Positions 22,493 to 30,851 of a stretch of 42,316 bases of DNA are shown here, piece by piece. The position numbers were made by a program, and so were the translations under genes. The DNA comes from an uncultured Hyphomonadaceae bacterium (lineage in GTDB: Bacteria; Pseudomonadota; Alphaproteobacteria; Caulobacterales; Hyphomonadaceae), in assembly GCA_913056435.1 (NCBI GenBank), contig CAJXMY010000002.1:1-42316 (forward strand), read 5' to 3'. Position 1 is the stretch's first letter. Each line of letters opens with the position of its first letter. The notes beneath the pieces are model-generated. The model was given only the letters and a program-made list of their open reading frames with translations, did no database searches and was not told where the DNA came from.

Positions 22493-24688
22493 ATGACGGA
22501 CTGGGTTGGGATCGGTCGTACCATTATTGCCGGGAGCCTGTTTTTTCTCACCAGCTGCGATCGGATTGATGAGCGTCTGGACAGGGCGCAGGACGTCACC
22601 AGCGCGGCCCTGCAGCAGCTTATGGGAAACCCGCCATCGTCGGACGGGATTGACTTTGAAAGATATCCTATAGAAGCGCGAGCGCTCTCGGCCACGTTCA
22701 GGGCCGCGGACACATCCTCTCGAATTGCGCCCACCAGATCGCGTTATGTCATCGGGTCGATCGTGGCGAAACCCAGAGATCTTCCTGAAGCCATCGCTGT
22801 CGCCGAGGCACAGAGGCGCCCAGAACTTGCGCGCGAAATCAGCATCGATAAGGACGCGGAAGCCAGAATTGTCGTTCTTGACGAGGCCACCCGTGTTCGT
22901 GCCCTGTCTGATACCTCCGTGATAGAACGGATTCAGCGGGCACCGGTCAAATCCCGAAACATCACGGTTTTGGACCCTGAGGTGATCCGTAGGGCGGAAC
23001 TGGCCCGTCCAGATACACGCATTGTTCCGGGATCACAGATTCGCCAACCTCTTGGCACCAGACCGATCTCTAAACCGGACCCCGAGCTGAGCAATGAAGC
23101 CCGGCTGCAAACCTTGCCCCGTTTTTCCAACACCAAACTCGCGCGGCGAGCACTCGTCCAACAGGACCGCATGGTTCGCCGGCAGATGGTGGCGGAGGAC
23201 AGAATGCTCCAGACCGCAGCGCGATACGGCATTGCCGCAAGCATCCAGAGATCTCGAACCGGGCAGATGGTCATCGAGATCGGAGACGATGCCCTGAGCC
23301 CGACCCAATTTCAGGGTCAGCGGCTCGAGCAGAAAACAGTTGCCTTTGAAAACGGAATCCAATGCGAGCTTGCCAACGGGGAACAGGCACCGCGGGACGC
23401 TCAGATGGCCATGGCATGTGTTTTGAAGGATCTGGAGGCCTCCGGAGAATTCGAATATGTCGAAAAGGATTACATCTTTGATCATCAAATGATCCTGCCA
23501 GGGCGTTCACGGTCTTCTGAAATCAATAAATTCCGTCCCAATGACCCGCTGTTTGATTTGCAATGGCATTATCATGATCGGGGCGCAGAGCCGGGCCAGT
23601 CGGCCGGGGGCTCCGGTTTTGTGGATTTTTGGACCCGGGCCGGTGTCCAGGGGTCACAGAACATCGTCGTGGCTGTTGTCGACACAGGGCTTCAGCTGAG
23701 CCACCCCGACATCGCGGACTCACCCAACATTGCCCAAGGCTGGGACATGGTAACAGACCCTGCTGCAGGGAATGACGGCGACAGCAGAGACTCCAACCCG
23801 ACCGATCCGGGCGACGCCTGTCCTGAAGCCGGAATTCTGGAAGACAGCTTTCATGGCACCCACGTGGCCGGGACCATTGGCGCAGCCTCGACGAACAACA
23901 AGACAGGCGTGTCCGGGGGAGCCTGGTCTGTCAAAATTGTCCCTGTCAGGGCTCTCGGGAAATGTGGTGGCCGGCTTTCAGATATAAATGATGCCATTCG
24001 CTGGGCCGCCGGAACCATTCCAGAGTTTGATACGGATGGTGAAGAAGTCTGGAATGAGAATCCGGCAGATATCATAAATCTGTCGATCGGCCTGTTCAGA
24101 TCCTGCCCCGCGTCGATGCAGGATGCCATTGACGACGTTACAGCAGCCGGTGTGATTGTTGTGGCGGCGGCCGGCAATGACAGGGTCTCGACCGAATTCT
24201 ACGCCCCGGCCGGCTGCAACAATGTTGTCACGGTCGGCAGCGGTGACGCTCGCGGGCACATGGCTCCCTATTCTAATTTTGGTGACGCCATTGACCTGCT
24301 GGCGCCCGGTGGCGATCTGAGCCGGGATGATAATGGCGACGGCAATCCGGATGGTATCTTGTCCAGCAAGGTGGCCAGCAATTGCTTCGACCCCGCCAGT
24401 GGCAAAGCCGTGGAGCAATGCTTCTATGCCTTTGAGGAGGGTACCAGCATGGCCGCGCCGCACGTCTCCGCCGCCCTGGCCCTCATAAAGGCGGCACGGC
24501 CTGACTTGTCCCCGGAAGAGCTGGTCTCAACCCTGTTGGCCGGGGTCAGCACCCATGCGCCAGACAGCTGTACCGGCCCCTGTCGCCAGTTTCCGGGAAC
24601 CACGCCGATCGAGCCCGACTCAGAGATCTGCTATCGTCCCTGCGGCGAAGGGGCTCTCGACCTCTCAACGATCAGTCTGTCGCCCTAG
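22493..24688 (+). CDS. Lipoprotein subtilisin-like serine protease (S8)
   Basis: This is a 731-residue lipid-anchored S8 protease. A lipobox LTSC ends at Cys22. Residues ~23-260 form a long charged, Arg-rich region I cannot assign. An I9-like propeptide seems to follow (~260-350, ending LEASGEFEYVEKDYIF). The catalytic domain from ~365 has Asp397 (AVVDTGLQLSHPD), His454 (FHGTHVAGT), oxyanion Asn562 (AAAGND) and Ser652 (GTSMAAPHVSAALAL). Several cysteines in the catalytic domain and its tail (CRQFPG, CYRPCGEG) suggest disulfides. AAGGAG lies 9 bases before the ATG. It heads a run of four lipoprotein genes with gaps or overlaps under 25 bases, so an operon is likely. Mature location is either the inner or outer membrane; residue +2 is Asp, which in enterobacteria favours inner-membrane retention. 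Confidence 0.93.
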   Translation: MTDWVGIGRTIIAGSLFFLTSCDRIDERLDRAQDVTSAALQQLMGNPPSSDGIDFERYPIEARALSATFRAADTSSRIAPTRSRYVIGSIVAKPRDLPEAIAVAEAQRRPELAREISIDKDAEARIVVLDEATRVRALSDTSVIERIQRAPVKSRNITVLDPEVIRRAELARPDTRIVPGSQIRQPLGTRPISKPDPELSNEARLQTLPRFSNTKLARRALVQQDRMVRRQMVAEDRMLQTAARYGIAASIQRSRTGQMVIEIGDDALSPTQFQGQRLEQKTVAFENGIQCELANGEQAPRDAQMAMACVLKDLEASGEFEYVEKDYIFDHQMILPGRSRSSEINKFRPNDPLFDLQWHYHDRGAEPGQSAGGSGFVDFWTRAGVQGSQNIVVAVVDTGLQLSHPDIADSPNIAQGWDMVTDPAAGNDGDSRDSNPTDPGDACPEAGILEDSFHGTHVAGTIGAASTNNKTGVSGGAWSVKIVPVRALGKCGGRLSDINDAIRWAAGTIPEFDTDGEEVWNENPADIINLSIGLFRSCPASMQDAIDDVTAAGVIVVAAAGNDRVSTEFYAPAGCNNVVTVGSGDARGHMAPYSNFGDAIDLLAPGGDLSRDDNGDGNPDGILSSKVASNCFDPASGKAVEQCFYAFEEGTSMAAPHVSAALALIKAARPDLSPEELVSTLLAGVSTHAPDSCTGPCRQFPGTTPIEPDSEICYRPCGEGALDLSTISLSP

Positions 24689-24708
24689 GGTCCGGAGGAG
24701 CAAGGTCC

Positions 24709-25230
24709 ATGTCGTTTCACGAAACAGTGCAGCATGTAGCATTATCCCGCGCCGCCATAGGCCTCTTCCTTGCCGCGGGCCTGATCTCTTGCAGCTCCTG
24801 CTCCAGCCTCGACACGCGACCACCTCCGGACTCCAGGCCGATAACCCCCTTCCAGCCAAGCAGCAACTTTTCGTCACAATCCGTGATCCGGCCCTTGCCG
24901 ATTCAAGCAGACGACAGTGTGGTCCGTCAGGCCCGCTTTATCGTCAAGTTTCGCCAGCAAGCGGCATTGGTGGGTCTCGGCCGGACCTTCCGACAGGACC
25001 CTGCGGCGGGCAGACGCCATTATCGGGCCTGGGCAGAAGACTATGAGGCGCTACGTGGTTTGATCCTGGTGGGCGCCAGTTATTCTGGGGAACTCATCCT
25101 GGCCTTGCCGCCCGATGACCCCTTCGGCCGACGCCCAGACGATGTACTCTCCGAGGTCGGCCGGATCCCATCTCTGATTTATATTGAACGTGACTCCGAC
25201 AGCTTCGGACATTCAGGAGGACCCAAATGA
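24709..25230 (+). CDS. Lipoprotein resembling a stand-alone I9-type propeptide/inhibitor
   Basis: The 173-residue protein has a lipoprotein signal with lipobox LISC ending at Cys28, then a Pro/Ser-rich spacer (residues ~35-65). A compact domain follows at ~75-162, beginning ARFIVKFRQQ and ending PSLIYIERD. That framing (a beta strand IVKF, a middle YEALRGLILVGASYSGELILALP, then V...IP-x-YIERD) is the pattern of peptidase inhibitor I9 propeptides of S8 proteases. I infer the fold from this pattern only. It lies 20 bases after the S8 protease gene, with GGAGGAG upstream, and overlaps the next gene by 4 bases. It could be an in-trans chaperone or inhibitor of the protease. Confidence 0.7.
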   Translation: MSFHETVQHVALSRAAIGLFLAAGLISCSSCSSLDTRPPPDSRPITPFQPSSNFSSQSVIRPLPIQADDSVVRQARFIVKFRQQAALVGLGRTFRQDPAAGRRHYRAWAEDYEALRGLILVGASYSGELILALPPDDPFGRRPDDVLSEVGRIPSLIYIERDSDSFGHSGGPK

Positions 25231-25853
25231 AACGTGTCTGGCAGATGGTGCAGATCGGTGGTGCCGTGCTGGGCTTGATGGCCTGTCAGCCATCAGATCA
25301 GCGTGTAAGCTCACCGGCGTCTTCGGGAAACAGCCCCGGCACGGAGCAGGCGGGAATCGTGACACCCGACGGACCGGCAAGGAAGCAGGCCACGATTGAT
25401 TGGCAGGCCGCGCGCGCCGATTATGCCAGCCGCCCGGAGCCCCCCGGCTCAGATCAGTTTGCGATTGCATCCGGCGGCCAAGCGCCAGTGGTTCCTGTTT
25501 TGCTGCCGCCCAGATCCTTTGCAATTGCCAGTGTGGATGGGATCCCTGAGCTTCGTGTGGTCCCAATGGCCGATGGGTATTACGCCATCGCCCGCGGTGA
25601 AACCTATGACACTATCATCAATGGTTCTGATCGTCTGATCAGCGCGCCCGAGGGTCTGGAAAGCCTTGAGTCCGGGTCCCTGCGTTTCTCGGAAACCATG
25701 ACGGGTGCCGACGTCGCGTTCCGACGCTATGGAGCGTCGTACCTGGTGGAGTTTCACTGCAAAGGACGGCCGCCTCTGGGTGGTGACCCCTGCATTGACG
25801 AGATTGAAGCGCTTCAAATTGTCGAAAACCTCTTGCTGACGGGAACACAATGA
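25227..25853 (+). CDS. Lipoprotein of unknown function in protease cassette
   Basis: I do not recognise this 208-residue protein. It has a lipoprotein signal with lipobox LMAC ending at Cys20 and a low-complexity linker (Ser/Pro/Gly-rich, residues ~22-80). A folded-looking domain follows at ~85-208, with strands such as RSFAIASVDGIPELRVVPMADGYYAIARG and SYLVEFHCKGRPP. Two cysteines (FHCKG and DPCIDE) could pair. The start overlaps the previous stop by 4 bases (ATGA), with AGGAGG upstream, and its end overlaps the next start in the same way, so translation is likely coupled. It probably works with the S8 and M23 lipoproteins at the envelope. Confidence 0.8.
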   Translation: MKRVWQMVQIGGAVLGLMACQPSDQRVSSPASSGNSPGTEQAGIVTPDGPARKQATIDWQAARADYASRPEPPGSDQFAIASGGQAPVVPVLLPPRSFAIASVDGIPELRVVPMADGYYAIARGETYDTIINGSDRLISAPEGLESLESGSLRFSETMTGADVAFRRYGASYLVEFHCKGRPPLGGDPCIDEIEALQIVENLLLTGTQ

Positions 25854-27094
25854 TGCGAGTCTCTGGTCTCTTCTCAATGGCGGTCTTCGCACTCACCCTA
25901 TCTGGTTGCGATGCAGTTCGGTTCCCCGGTGATGGGCGGCCCTTACCGGAAGACCGCAAAGCGAATGCGCCCCTGACAAGTCCCCTTCTGGGGCCCGAAA
26001 CCGCTGAGGCCTCCCCCGAAGAGGGCGATCCGTCCCCGGCTGATGATCAACCCGAGAGTCCCGCGCCTGAAGCAGACCAAGAGAGCGACCCGGACCCCTC
26101 CCCGAACATGGACGCCGAAGAAGACACATCACCCCCCTCCACCGAAATGCCCGGTGCAGATTCAGATCCGCCCCTGACGTCTCCCGACACCTCACCAGAA
26201 CCCGCTTCCGATGACACCTCGGAGCCCGCTCAGCCAGAGTCGGACACGGAACCAACGCCCTCTGACCCGGCCCTGGAGACATCTTCAGAAACCGAAGACA
26301 CAGCAACAATCGATAGCGATGAGGTTCCGGCTCCAGCCCCTGATCCGGCACCGCTCCCCATAAAGTTTCAGTATTACCCCCCCGGCACGCTGGCTCCTGG
26401 CTCCGGCGCAGGTCTTTCAGACACCACCATTTATGTGCCTGAAATGGTCTTTCCCATCAAACAGGACCCCGCCTTTCCGGGATCACAGGTCTGGGGTTAT
26501 GGCGGGGGCATGAGCACGGGTGGCCAGTGCGATGCGCGGAATTATACTGATGTCGTATGGCAGGATAATTTCTGTGAATATCGGAGCCGGGCACGGAATA
26601 CGCCGTTATGTCCCTCTAATAATGCCCATCAGGGCCAGGATATCCGGGTTGGCTCGCGTCAGGGATGTCTCGAAATGGTGGACGGCCGTCCGGACAAGCC
26701 AACACTTTATGAAGTTGTCGCAACAGAAGGGGGCATCATCCAGTATATTGGCAGCTATTCTCTGACGCTGAAAGGCACCGACACCGGCAATCTATATAAT
26801 TACCTCCACCTCAACATGGGTGCCCTTCAGGTCGCAGAAAACGATATTGTGTCGCCCGGACAACTTCTTGGCTACATTTCCGATGACTTCGGAGGCACTC
26901 CAACGACTTATCATCTCCATTTCGAGATCAAAGGGCCTGTTGAGGGTATAGGGTTTTCCCACTTACCACCCTATACATCTCTCATTGCGGCATATGAACG
27001 CCGTGAAAATGGACGCGGTGAACGAGTCGAGCCCGACACAGTTGCCGTCGCCAGCACACCGACGGTTCCAGAAGGCCTATTTATCGGGGAATAG
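25850..27094 (+). CDS. Lipoprotein M23 (LytM-type) endopeptidase with acidic stalk
   Basis: The 414-residue protein has a lipobox LSGC ending at Cys20. A stalk of about 125 residues (~45-170) is built almost only of Asp, Glu, Pro, Ser and Thr. A C-terminal M23 domain follows, with zinc-ligand motifs His260-x3-Asp264 (HQGQD) and His355-x-His357 (HLHFE), plus NYLHLN at ~317-322. All ligands expected of an active LytM-type peptidase are present, unlike the degenerate EnvC/NlpD types. Four cysteines (227, 242, 254, 273) lie around the entrance to the domain. The predicted activity is cleavage of peptidoglycan cross-bridges or a Gly-rich peptide. It is the last gene of the four-lipoprotein operon. 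Confidence 0.9.
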   Translation: MMRVSGLFSMAVFALTLSGCDAVRFPGDGRPLPEDRKANAPLTSPLLGPETAEASPEEGDPSPADDQPESPAPEADQESDPDPSPNMDAEEDTSPPSTEMPGADSDPPLTSPDTSPEPASDDTSEPAQPESDTEPTPSDPALETSSETEDTATIDSDEVPAPAPDPAPLPIKFQYYPPGTLAPGSGAGLSDTTIYVPEMVFPIKQDPAFPGSQVWGYGGGMSTGGQCDARNYTDVVWQDNFCEYRSRARNTPLCPSNNAHQGQDIRVGSRQGCLEMVDGRPDKPTLYEVVATEGGIIQYIGSYSLTLKGTDTGNLYNYLHLNMGALQVAENDIVSPGQLLGYISDDFGGTPTTYHLHFEIKGPVEGIGFSHLPPYTSLIAAYERRENGRGERVEPDTVAVASTPTVPEGLFIGE

Positions 27095-27134
27095 GCCGGC
27101 AGAGCTGAAAAGCTGCCCAAATCCGAGCCTCTGT

Positions 27135-27150
27135 CTTTGTATTGACAAAG
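27135..27150. promoter_or_regulatory. Palindrome containing a consensus -35 box
   Basis: CTTTGT-ATTG-ACAAAG is a perfect 6-base inverted repeat that contains TTGACA (27142-27147). It lies 85 bases upstream of the DUF2333-like gene. No clear -10 follows at normal spacing. It could be an operator overlapping a promoter. Confidence 0.35.
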
Positions 27151-27162
27151 TTTAAAGGTGTT

Positions 27163-27212
27163 ATGCCTTGCAAACGGCATGAGAATTGCGCGTGGATTTT
27201 TGGAATCCACGC
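27163..27212 (+). promoter_or_regulatory. Two leader hairpins before the DUF2333-like gene
   Basis: ATGCC-N8-GGCAT (27163-27180) is followed by a stronger hairpin with perfect 9-bp arms GCGTGGATT/AATCCACGC and a 5-base loop (27190-27212), 22 bases before the ATG. Neither is followed by a T-run, so they look like leader structures rather than a terminator for the M23 gene. Confidence 0.4.
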
Positions 27213-27234
27213 CTAAATCGGAACCCCGAACCAG

Positions 27235-28278
27235 ATGACCGCAGTCAAAAATCTTCCGGTGTCATCAACCAAAGGCCTCTCGGAGGCAGAGGCTCCAGTT
27301 GTCACTCTGCTTGGGACCGATTTGCCGGAGGCGTATCTGGACGATGCCGAGCCCAGCCCGCTCATGGAGAAAGCCAATCAGCTCTGGAGACGCTTTAAAC
27401 GTCTTATGCTTCTGGCCATCATTGTCGGCGCCGCCACCTTCTATCCCATGTCCATTCTCTCAGGTCATCACATCGATGATCGGGAAATTTTCCCGTCGGA
27501 TACACTGGGCTGGGAATCGACCGAAATTGGCACCATGCTCACCCTGCTTGGCCGGGAACTCACAGGAGCTGGCTGGACAGGCGATCGTCCCGACTGGCAC
27601 CCACAGGCCCGCCTCACGGCCCTGCCCGCGTGGCAGTCCGGCCTTGCCGGAGCCCTCTCTGATTACAGTGCAGTGCTGGCCAGCCGCGCGCCTGACTCCT
27701 CAGGTCGTCCGGACGCAGATCTTTCTGCTGCCTCTCGCTTACTTTCCCTTGCGGAGGGGACGTCAGACAGTCTGCCGTCACTCTCTGCTGCAGCAGAAGC
27801 TTTGCAACGCTATGATGGTCGGCTTGCAAGAAACCTCGCACCCGAAATCAACTCTGTCGGCGACCTAGATGCGCGCCTGATCGAACTGACCGACTGGGCA
27901 AATAACAGCCTGACAGCGCTCCGCCAAAGCGCCAATACCGCACAGGGCTGGCCAGCCAGCACAAGCGATATCGAAGCGATTTATCATGCCAGAGCCAGAG
28001 CCCATGTTGCCGGCGAACTTTTGAAGGCAGCCCCTCAGATTTCGGCCGGCCAGCTGTCTGCTCTGGCCATGTCAAACTATGACGATGCCTTATTCGCATG
28101 GCGCCGCGCCGCCTTATTCAGTCCCCTTATCATTATGAGTCAGGCGAGAACGGATCTGATCCTGTCCGATCACCCAGGGACTATGGCCTTCTACATGAGT
28201 GAGGCCGCTACGGCGACCGAAGCGCTGCGGATGTCCCTCCGCAACCAGGAAATGCGCTCAGCGGATCTGTCGAAGTGA
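27235..28278 (+). CDS. DUF2333-like membrane-anchored protein
   Basis: This 347-residue protein has a cytoplasmic N-terminus of ~55 residues, one transmembrane segment (~60-78, LMLLAIIVGAATFYPMSIL) and a large helical periplasmic part. Features of the DUF2333 family are visible: the block after the membrane helix with WHPQARLTALPAWQSGLAGAL, the central RYDGRL segment, and the C-terminal IEAIYHARARAHVAGELLKAAP. This assignment rests on remembered family pattern, not on a search. The function of the family is unknown. It starts 140 bases after the M23 gene in the same direction, with its own leader structures, so it is probably a separate unit. Confidence 0.75.
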   Translation: MTAVKNLPVSSTKGLSEAEAPVVTLLGTDLPEAYLDDAEPSPLMEKANQLWRRFKRLMLLAIIVGAATFYPMSILSGHHIDDREIFPSDTLGWESTEIGTMLTLLGRELTGAGWTGDRPDWHPQARLTALPAWQSGLAGALSDYSAVLASRAPDSSGRPDADLSAASRLLSLAEGTSDSLPSLSAAAEALQRYDGRLARNLAPEINSVGDLDARLIELTDWANNSLTALRQSANTAQGWPASTSDIEAIYHARARAHVAGELLKAAPQISAGQLSALAMSNYDDALFAWRRAALFSPLIIMSQARTDLILSDHPGTMAFYMSEAATATEALRMSLRNQEMRSADLSK

Positions 28279-28348
28279 TCACACGACTTGCAAGGGGCGA
28301 CCCGAAACGCCACTTTAGGAATGTGCACAATCGCTGAGGGGAGCCGCT

Positions 28349-28933
28349 ATGTTTATCCAAACTGAGCCCACACCAAACCCCGAAACTCTGAAATTCCTTC
28401 CGGGACAGGTCGTCACAGGACAAACAGGGCCTTATGACTTCGCTTCCGCCGATGAAGCCGGAAGCAGTCCCCTTGCCCTTGCCTTATTCGAAGTTGACGG
28501 CGTCGTGCGGGTGTTCCTGGGACAGGATTTCATCTCGCTCACCAAAAGCGAAACATATGAGTGGATCCATGTCAGGCCCATGGCTCTTGCCGCGATTATG
28601 GACCACTTTGTCGCGGGGCTTCCTGTTATATCAACACATAGTGATGGCCTGTCCCCACCGACCGGTGGATCCATTGACGATTATGACGGCGAAGCCGCGG
28701 AAATTGTTGGTGAAATCATCGAACTCATCGAGACACGCGTTCGTCCAGCGGTGGCGCAGGACGGTGGCGATATCATCTTTCACCGATTTGAACCCGAAAG
28801 TGGTATTGTTCATTTGTCGATGCGTGGGGCGTGTGCCGGATGCCCCTCGTCGACCTTCACCCTGAAGCAGGGCATCGAGAATATGCTGAAAGCCTATGTT
28901 CCTGAGGTAACAGCGGTGGAAGCCGCGCTCTGA
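28349..28933 (+). CDS. nfuA: Nfu-type iron-sulfur carrier/scaffold protein
   Basis: Nfu proteins carry [4Fe-4S] clusters to target enzymes in the cytoplasm. The 194-residue protein has the N-terminal Nfu domain (MFIQTEPTPNPETLKFLPG, residues ~1-90). The C-terminal NifU domain (~115-190) has the cluster-binding Cys162-x-x-Cys165 in GACAGCPSSTFTLKQGIE. This is the layout of alphaproteobacterial and mitochondrial NFU1 proteins. Aconitase, a known Nfu client in other bacteria, is encoded about 9 kb away. The last 40 bases overlap the end of the convergent ABC-F gene. GAGGGGAG lies upstream of the ATG. Confidence 0.94.
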   Translation: MFIQTEPTPNPETLKFLPGQVVTGQTGPYDFASADEAGSSPLALALFEVDGVVRVFLGQDFISLTKSETYEWIHVRPMALAAIMDHFVAGLPVISTHSDGLSPPTGGSIDDYDGEAAEIVGEIIELIETRVRPAVAQDGGDIIFHRFEPESGIVHLSMRGACAGCPSSTFTLKQGIENMLKAYVPEVTAVEAAL

Positions 28934-30834
28934 GGCTCCGCTGCGACAGCGGCCTCATAGGCCTCGCTGGCTTCCAGCCAATCGATCTCTGCCTCTGCAA
29001 TAATGGCTTCCTGTGCGGACCGCCGCTTCATGAGCGCCTGAATATCCTGTGATCCCAGTCCCGGTCTGGAAAGCTGCTCATCGATATCGGAAATGGCATG
29101 AGATGCCGCCTCCAGTCGTTTTTCAGCCTCCGCGGCACGGCGTTTTAGAGGCGCCGCCAGCCGTCTCGCCTCAGAGGCCCTGCGACGCCGCTCTGATCTG
29201 TCCATGGATGGCGCACGCTTTTCCGAGGGTAAAGTCGCCGGGCTGTCCCGAGCCCGGCGCTCTGCCTGCAGGACCAGCTGACGATAATCATTCAGATCAC
29301 CATCATAAAGACGAACACGGCCATCTTTGACGAGCCAAAGCTGGTCAGCTGTGGCCTCGGCCAGAAAAACATCGTGCGTGATCAGAAGGACAGCACCCTT
29401 GAAGGCGTTTAACGCATGGATCAACGCTTCGCGGCTATCGATATCGAGGTGGGATGTGGGCTCGTCCAGCACCAGAATATGTGGCTCTGCCATGCCCATG
29501 AGACCGAGCAACAAGCGCACCTTCTCGCCGCCTGACAAATTCTCAACCGCCGTTTCAACTTTATCGTGTGAGAACCCGAAGCCAGCGGCAACCGCCCGCA
29601 GCTTCGCCACTCCAGCAGAGGCCGGTAAGGCACGGCGAACATGGTCTAAAACGGACTCTCCAAGCGCCAGCTCGTCCATCTGGTCCTGAGAGAAATACCC
29701 AATTCGCAGGATGCCCGGCATTCGCCGCTGGCCCGCCATCAGGGGCAAACGGTCAGCAATTGATTTCACCAAGGTCGTCTTGCCTTGGCCATTTGTTCCG
29801 ACAATGGCGATCCGATCCTCAGGATCGATGCGCAAGCTCACGGCGCTTAAAATCTTGGCCGCGGCGCCATATCCTAGATCAGCGCCCTCCAGCATCAGCA
29901 TAGGTGGTGCCAACCTCTCCTCTCCACTTGGAAAATGAAATGGAAGTGTTCTTTCAGACAATGGTATCGACACCTGCTGCATCTTCTGCAGCCGTTTTAG
30001 CCGAGACTGCGCCTGACGAGCCTTTGAGTCCTTATATCGAAACCGATCCACGAAGTCCTGTAAATGGGCGCGCTCGGCATCCTGCTTGACCTTTTGGGCC
30101 TGAAGGTGCGCCTGCCTTTCTGCCCTCAATGCCAGCCAGGCATCATAACCACCCGGACTGAGATGCAAGGTCCGGTTTTCCAAAGCCAGCGTATGCGTGA
30201 CACATCGGTTCAGCAGCTCCCGATCATGCGATACCAGAACAACCGTGTGAGGGTAGGTCTTTAGGTAGGCTTCCAGCCAGGATGACCCTTCAAGGTCGAG
30301 ATAGTTGGTTGGCTCATCCAAGAGAAGCAAGTCTGGCTGCGCGAACAAGACGCCGGCCAAGGCTGCGCGCATCCGCCAGCCACCCGAAAATTCGCGTGTC
30401 GGACGGGTTAGATCCTGATCTTCAAAACCAAGCCCGGCCAGGATTGCTGCCGCTCGCGCCTCCCCCGACCAGGCATCTATATCCGTGAGGCGCGCATGAG
30501 CCTCAGCAATTTGATCTGGATCGCCCGACGTTTCAGCGACCTCCAGCAAGCGTGCCCGTTCATGATCAGCCTCGAGAACAACATTCAGAAGCGTATCGTT
30601 CCCCGGGGCTATTTCCTGTGCGACCCACCCCAGTGTGGCCTGAGGCGACAGCCGGATCGCGTCCTGCTCGGCAGGCGCCAGAAATGCCTCCCGGATCAGG
30701 CGCAAAAGGGTGGATTTTCCTGTCCCGTTTCGTCCAACCAGTCCCACTTTCCAGCCTGCCGATATCTGGGCACTGGCGCCCTCAAAAAGCTGTCGGGCGT
30801 CAATCCGGTAATCAAGATCTCTTATGGTCAGCAT
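28894..30834 (-). CDS. ABC-F family ATPase (YheS/Uup-like)
   Basis: ABC-F proteins are soluble twin ATPases that act on the ribosome rather than in transport. The 646-residue protein has two nucleotide-binding domains: Walker A GRNGTGKS (~34-41), signature FSGGWRMR and Walker B LLLLDEPTNYLD; then Walker A GTNGQGKT, signature LSGGEKVR and Walker B ILVLDEPTSHLD. The interdomain linker is rich in Lys/Arg/Gln (RYKDSKARQAQSRLKRLQ). A C-terminal coiled-coil tail is ~90 residues long. The opening MLTIRDLDYRIDARQLFEGA and the tail suggest YheS-like. The start at 30834 has no strong ribosome site; the frame is open 51 bases further upstream. Confidence 0.92.
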   Translation of the reverse strand: MLTIRDLDYRIDARQLFEGASAQISAGWKVGLVGRNGTGKSTLLRLIREAFLAPAEQDAIRLSPQATLGWVAQEIAPGNDTLLNVVLEADHERARLLEVAETSGDPDQIAEAHARLTDIDAWSGEARAAAILAGLGFEDQDLTRPTREFSGGWRMRAALAGVLFAQPDLLLLDEPTNYLDLEGSSWLEAYLKTYPHTVVLVSHDRELLNRCVTHTLALENRTLHLSPGGYDAWLALRAERQAHLQAQKVKQDAERAHLQDFVDRFRYKDSKARQAQSRLKRLQKMQQVSIPLSERTLPFHFPSGEERLAPPMLMLEGADLGYGAAAKILSAVSLRIDPEDRIAIVGTNGQGKTTLVKSIADRLPLMAGQRRMPGILRIGYFSQDQMDELALGESVLDHVRRALPASAGVAKLRAVAAGFGFSHDKVETAVENLSGGEKVRLLLGLMGMAEPHILVLDEPTSHLDIDSREALIHALNAFKGAVLLITHDVFLAEATADQLWLVKDGRVRLYDGDLNDYRQLVLQAERRARDSPATLPSEKRAPSMDRSERRRRASEARRLAAPLKRRAAEAEKRLEAASHAISDIDEQLSRPGLGSQDIQALMKRRSAQEAIIAEAEIDWLEASEAYEAAVAAEPQSAASTAVTSGT

Positions 30835-30851
30835 GACATTGGTGTCGTTTC

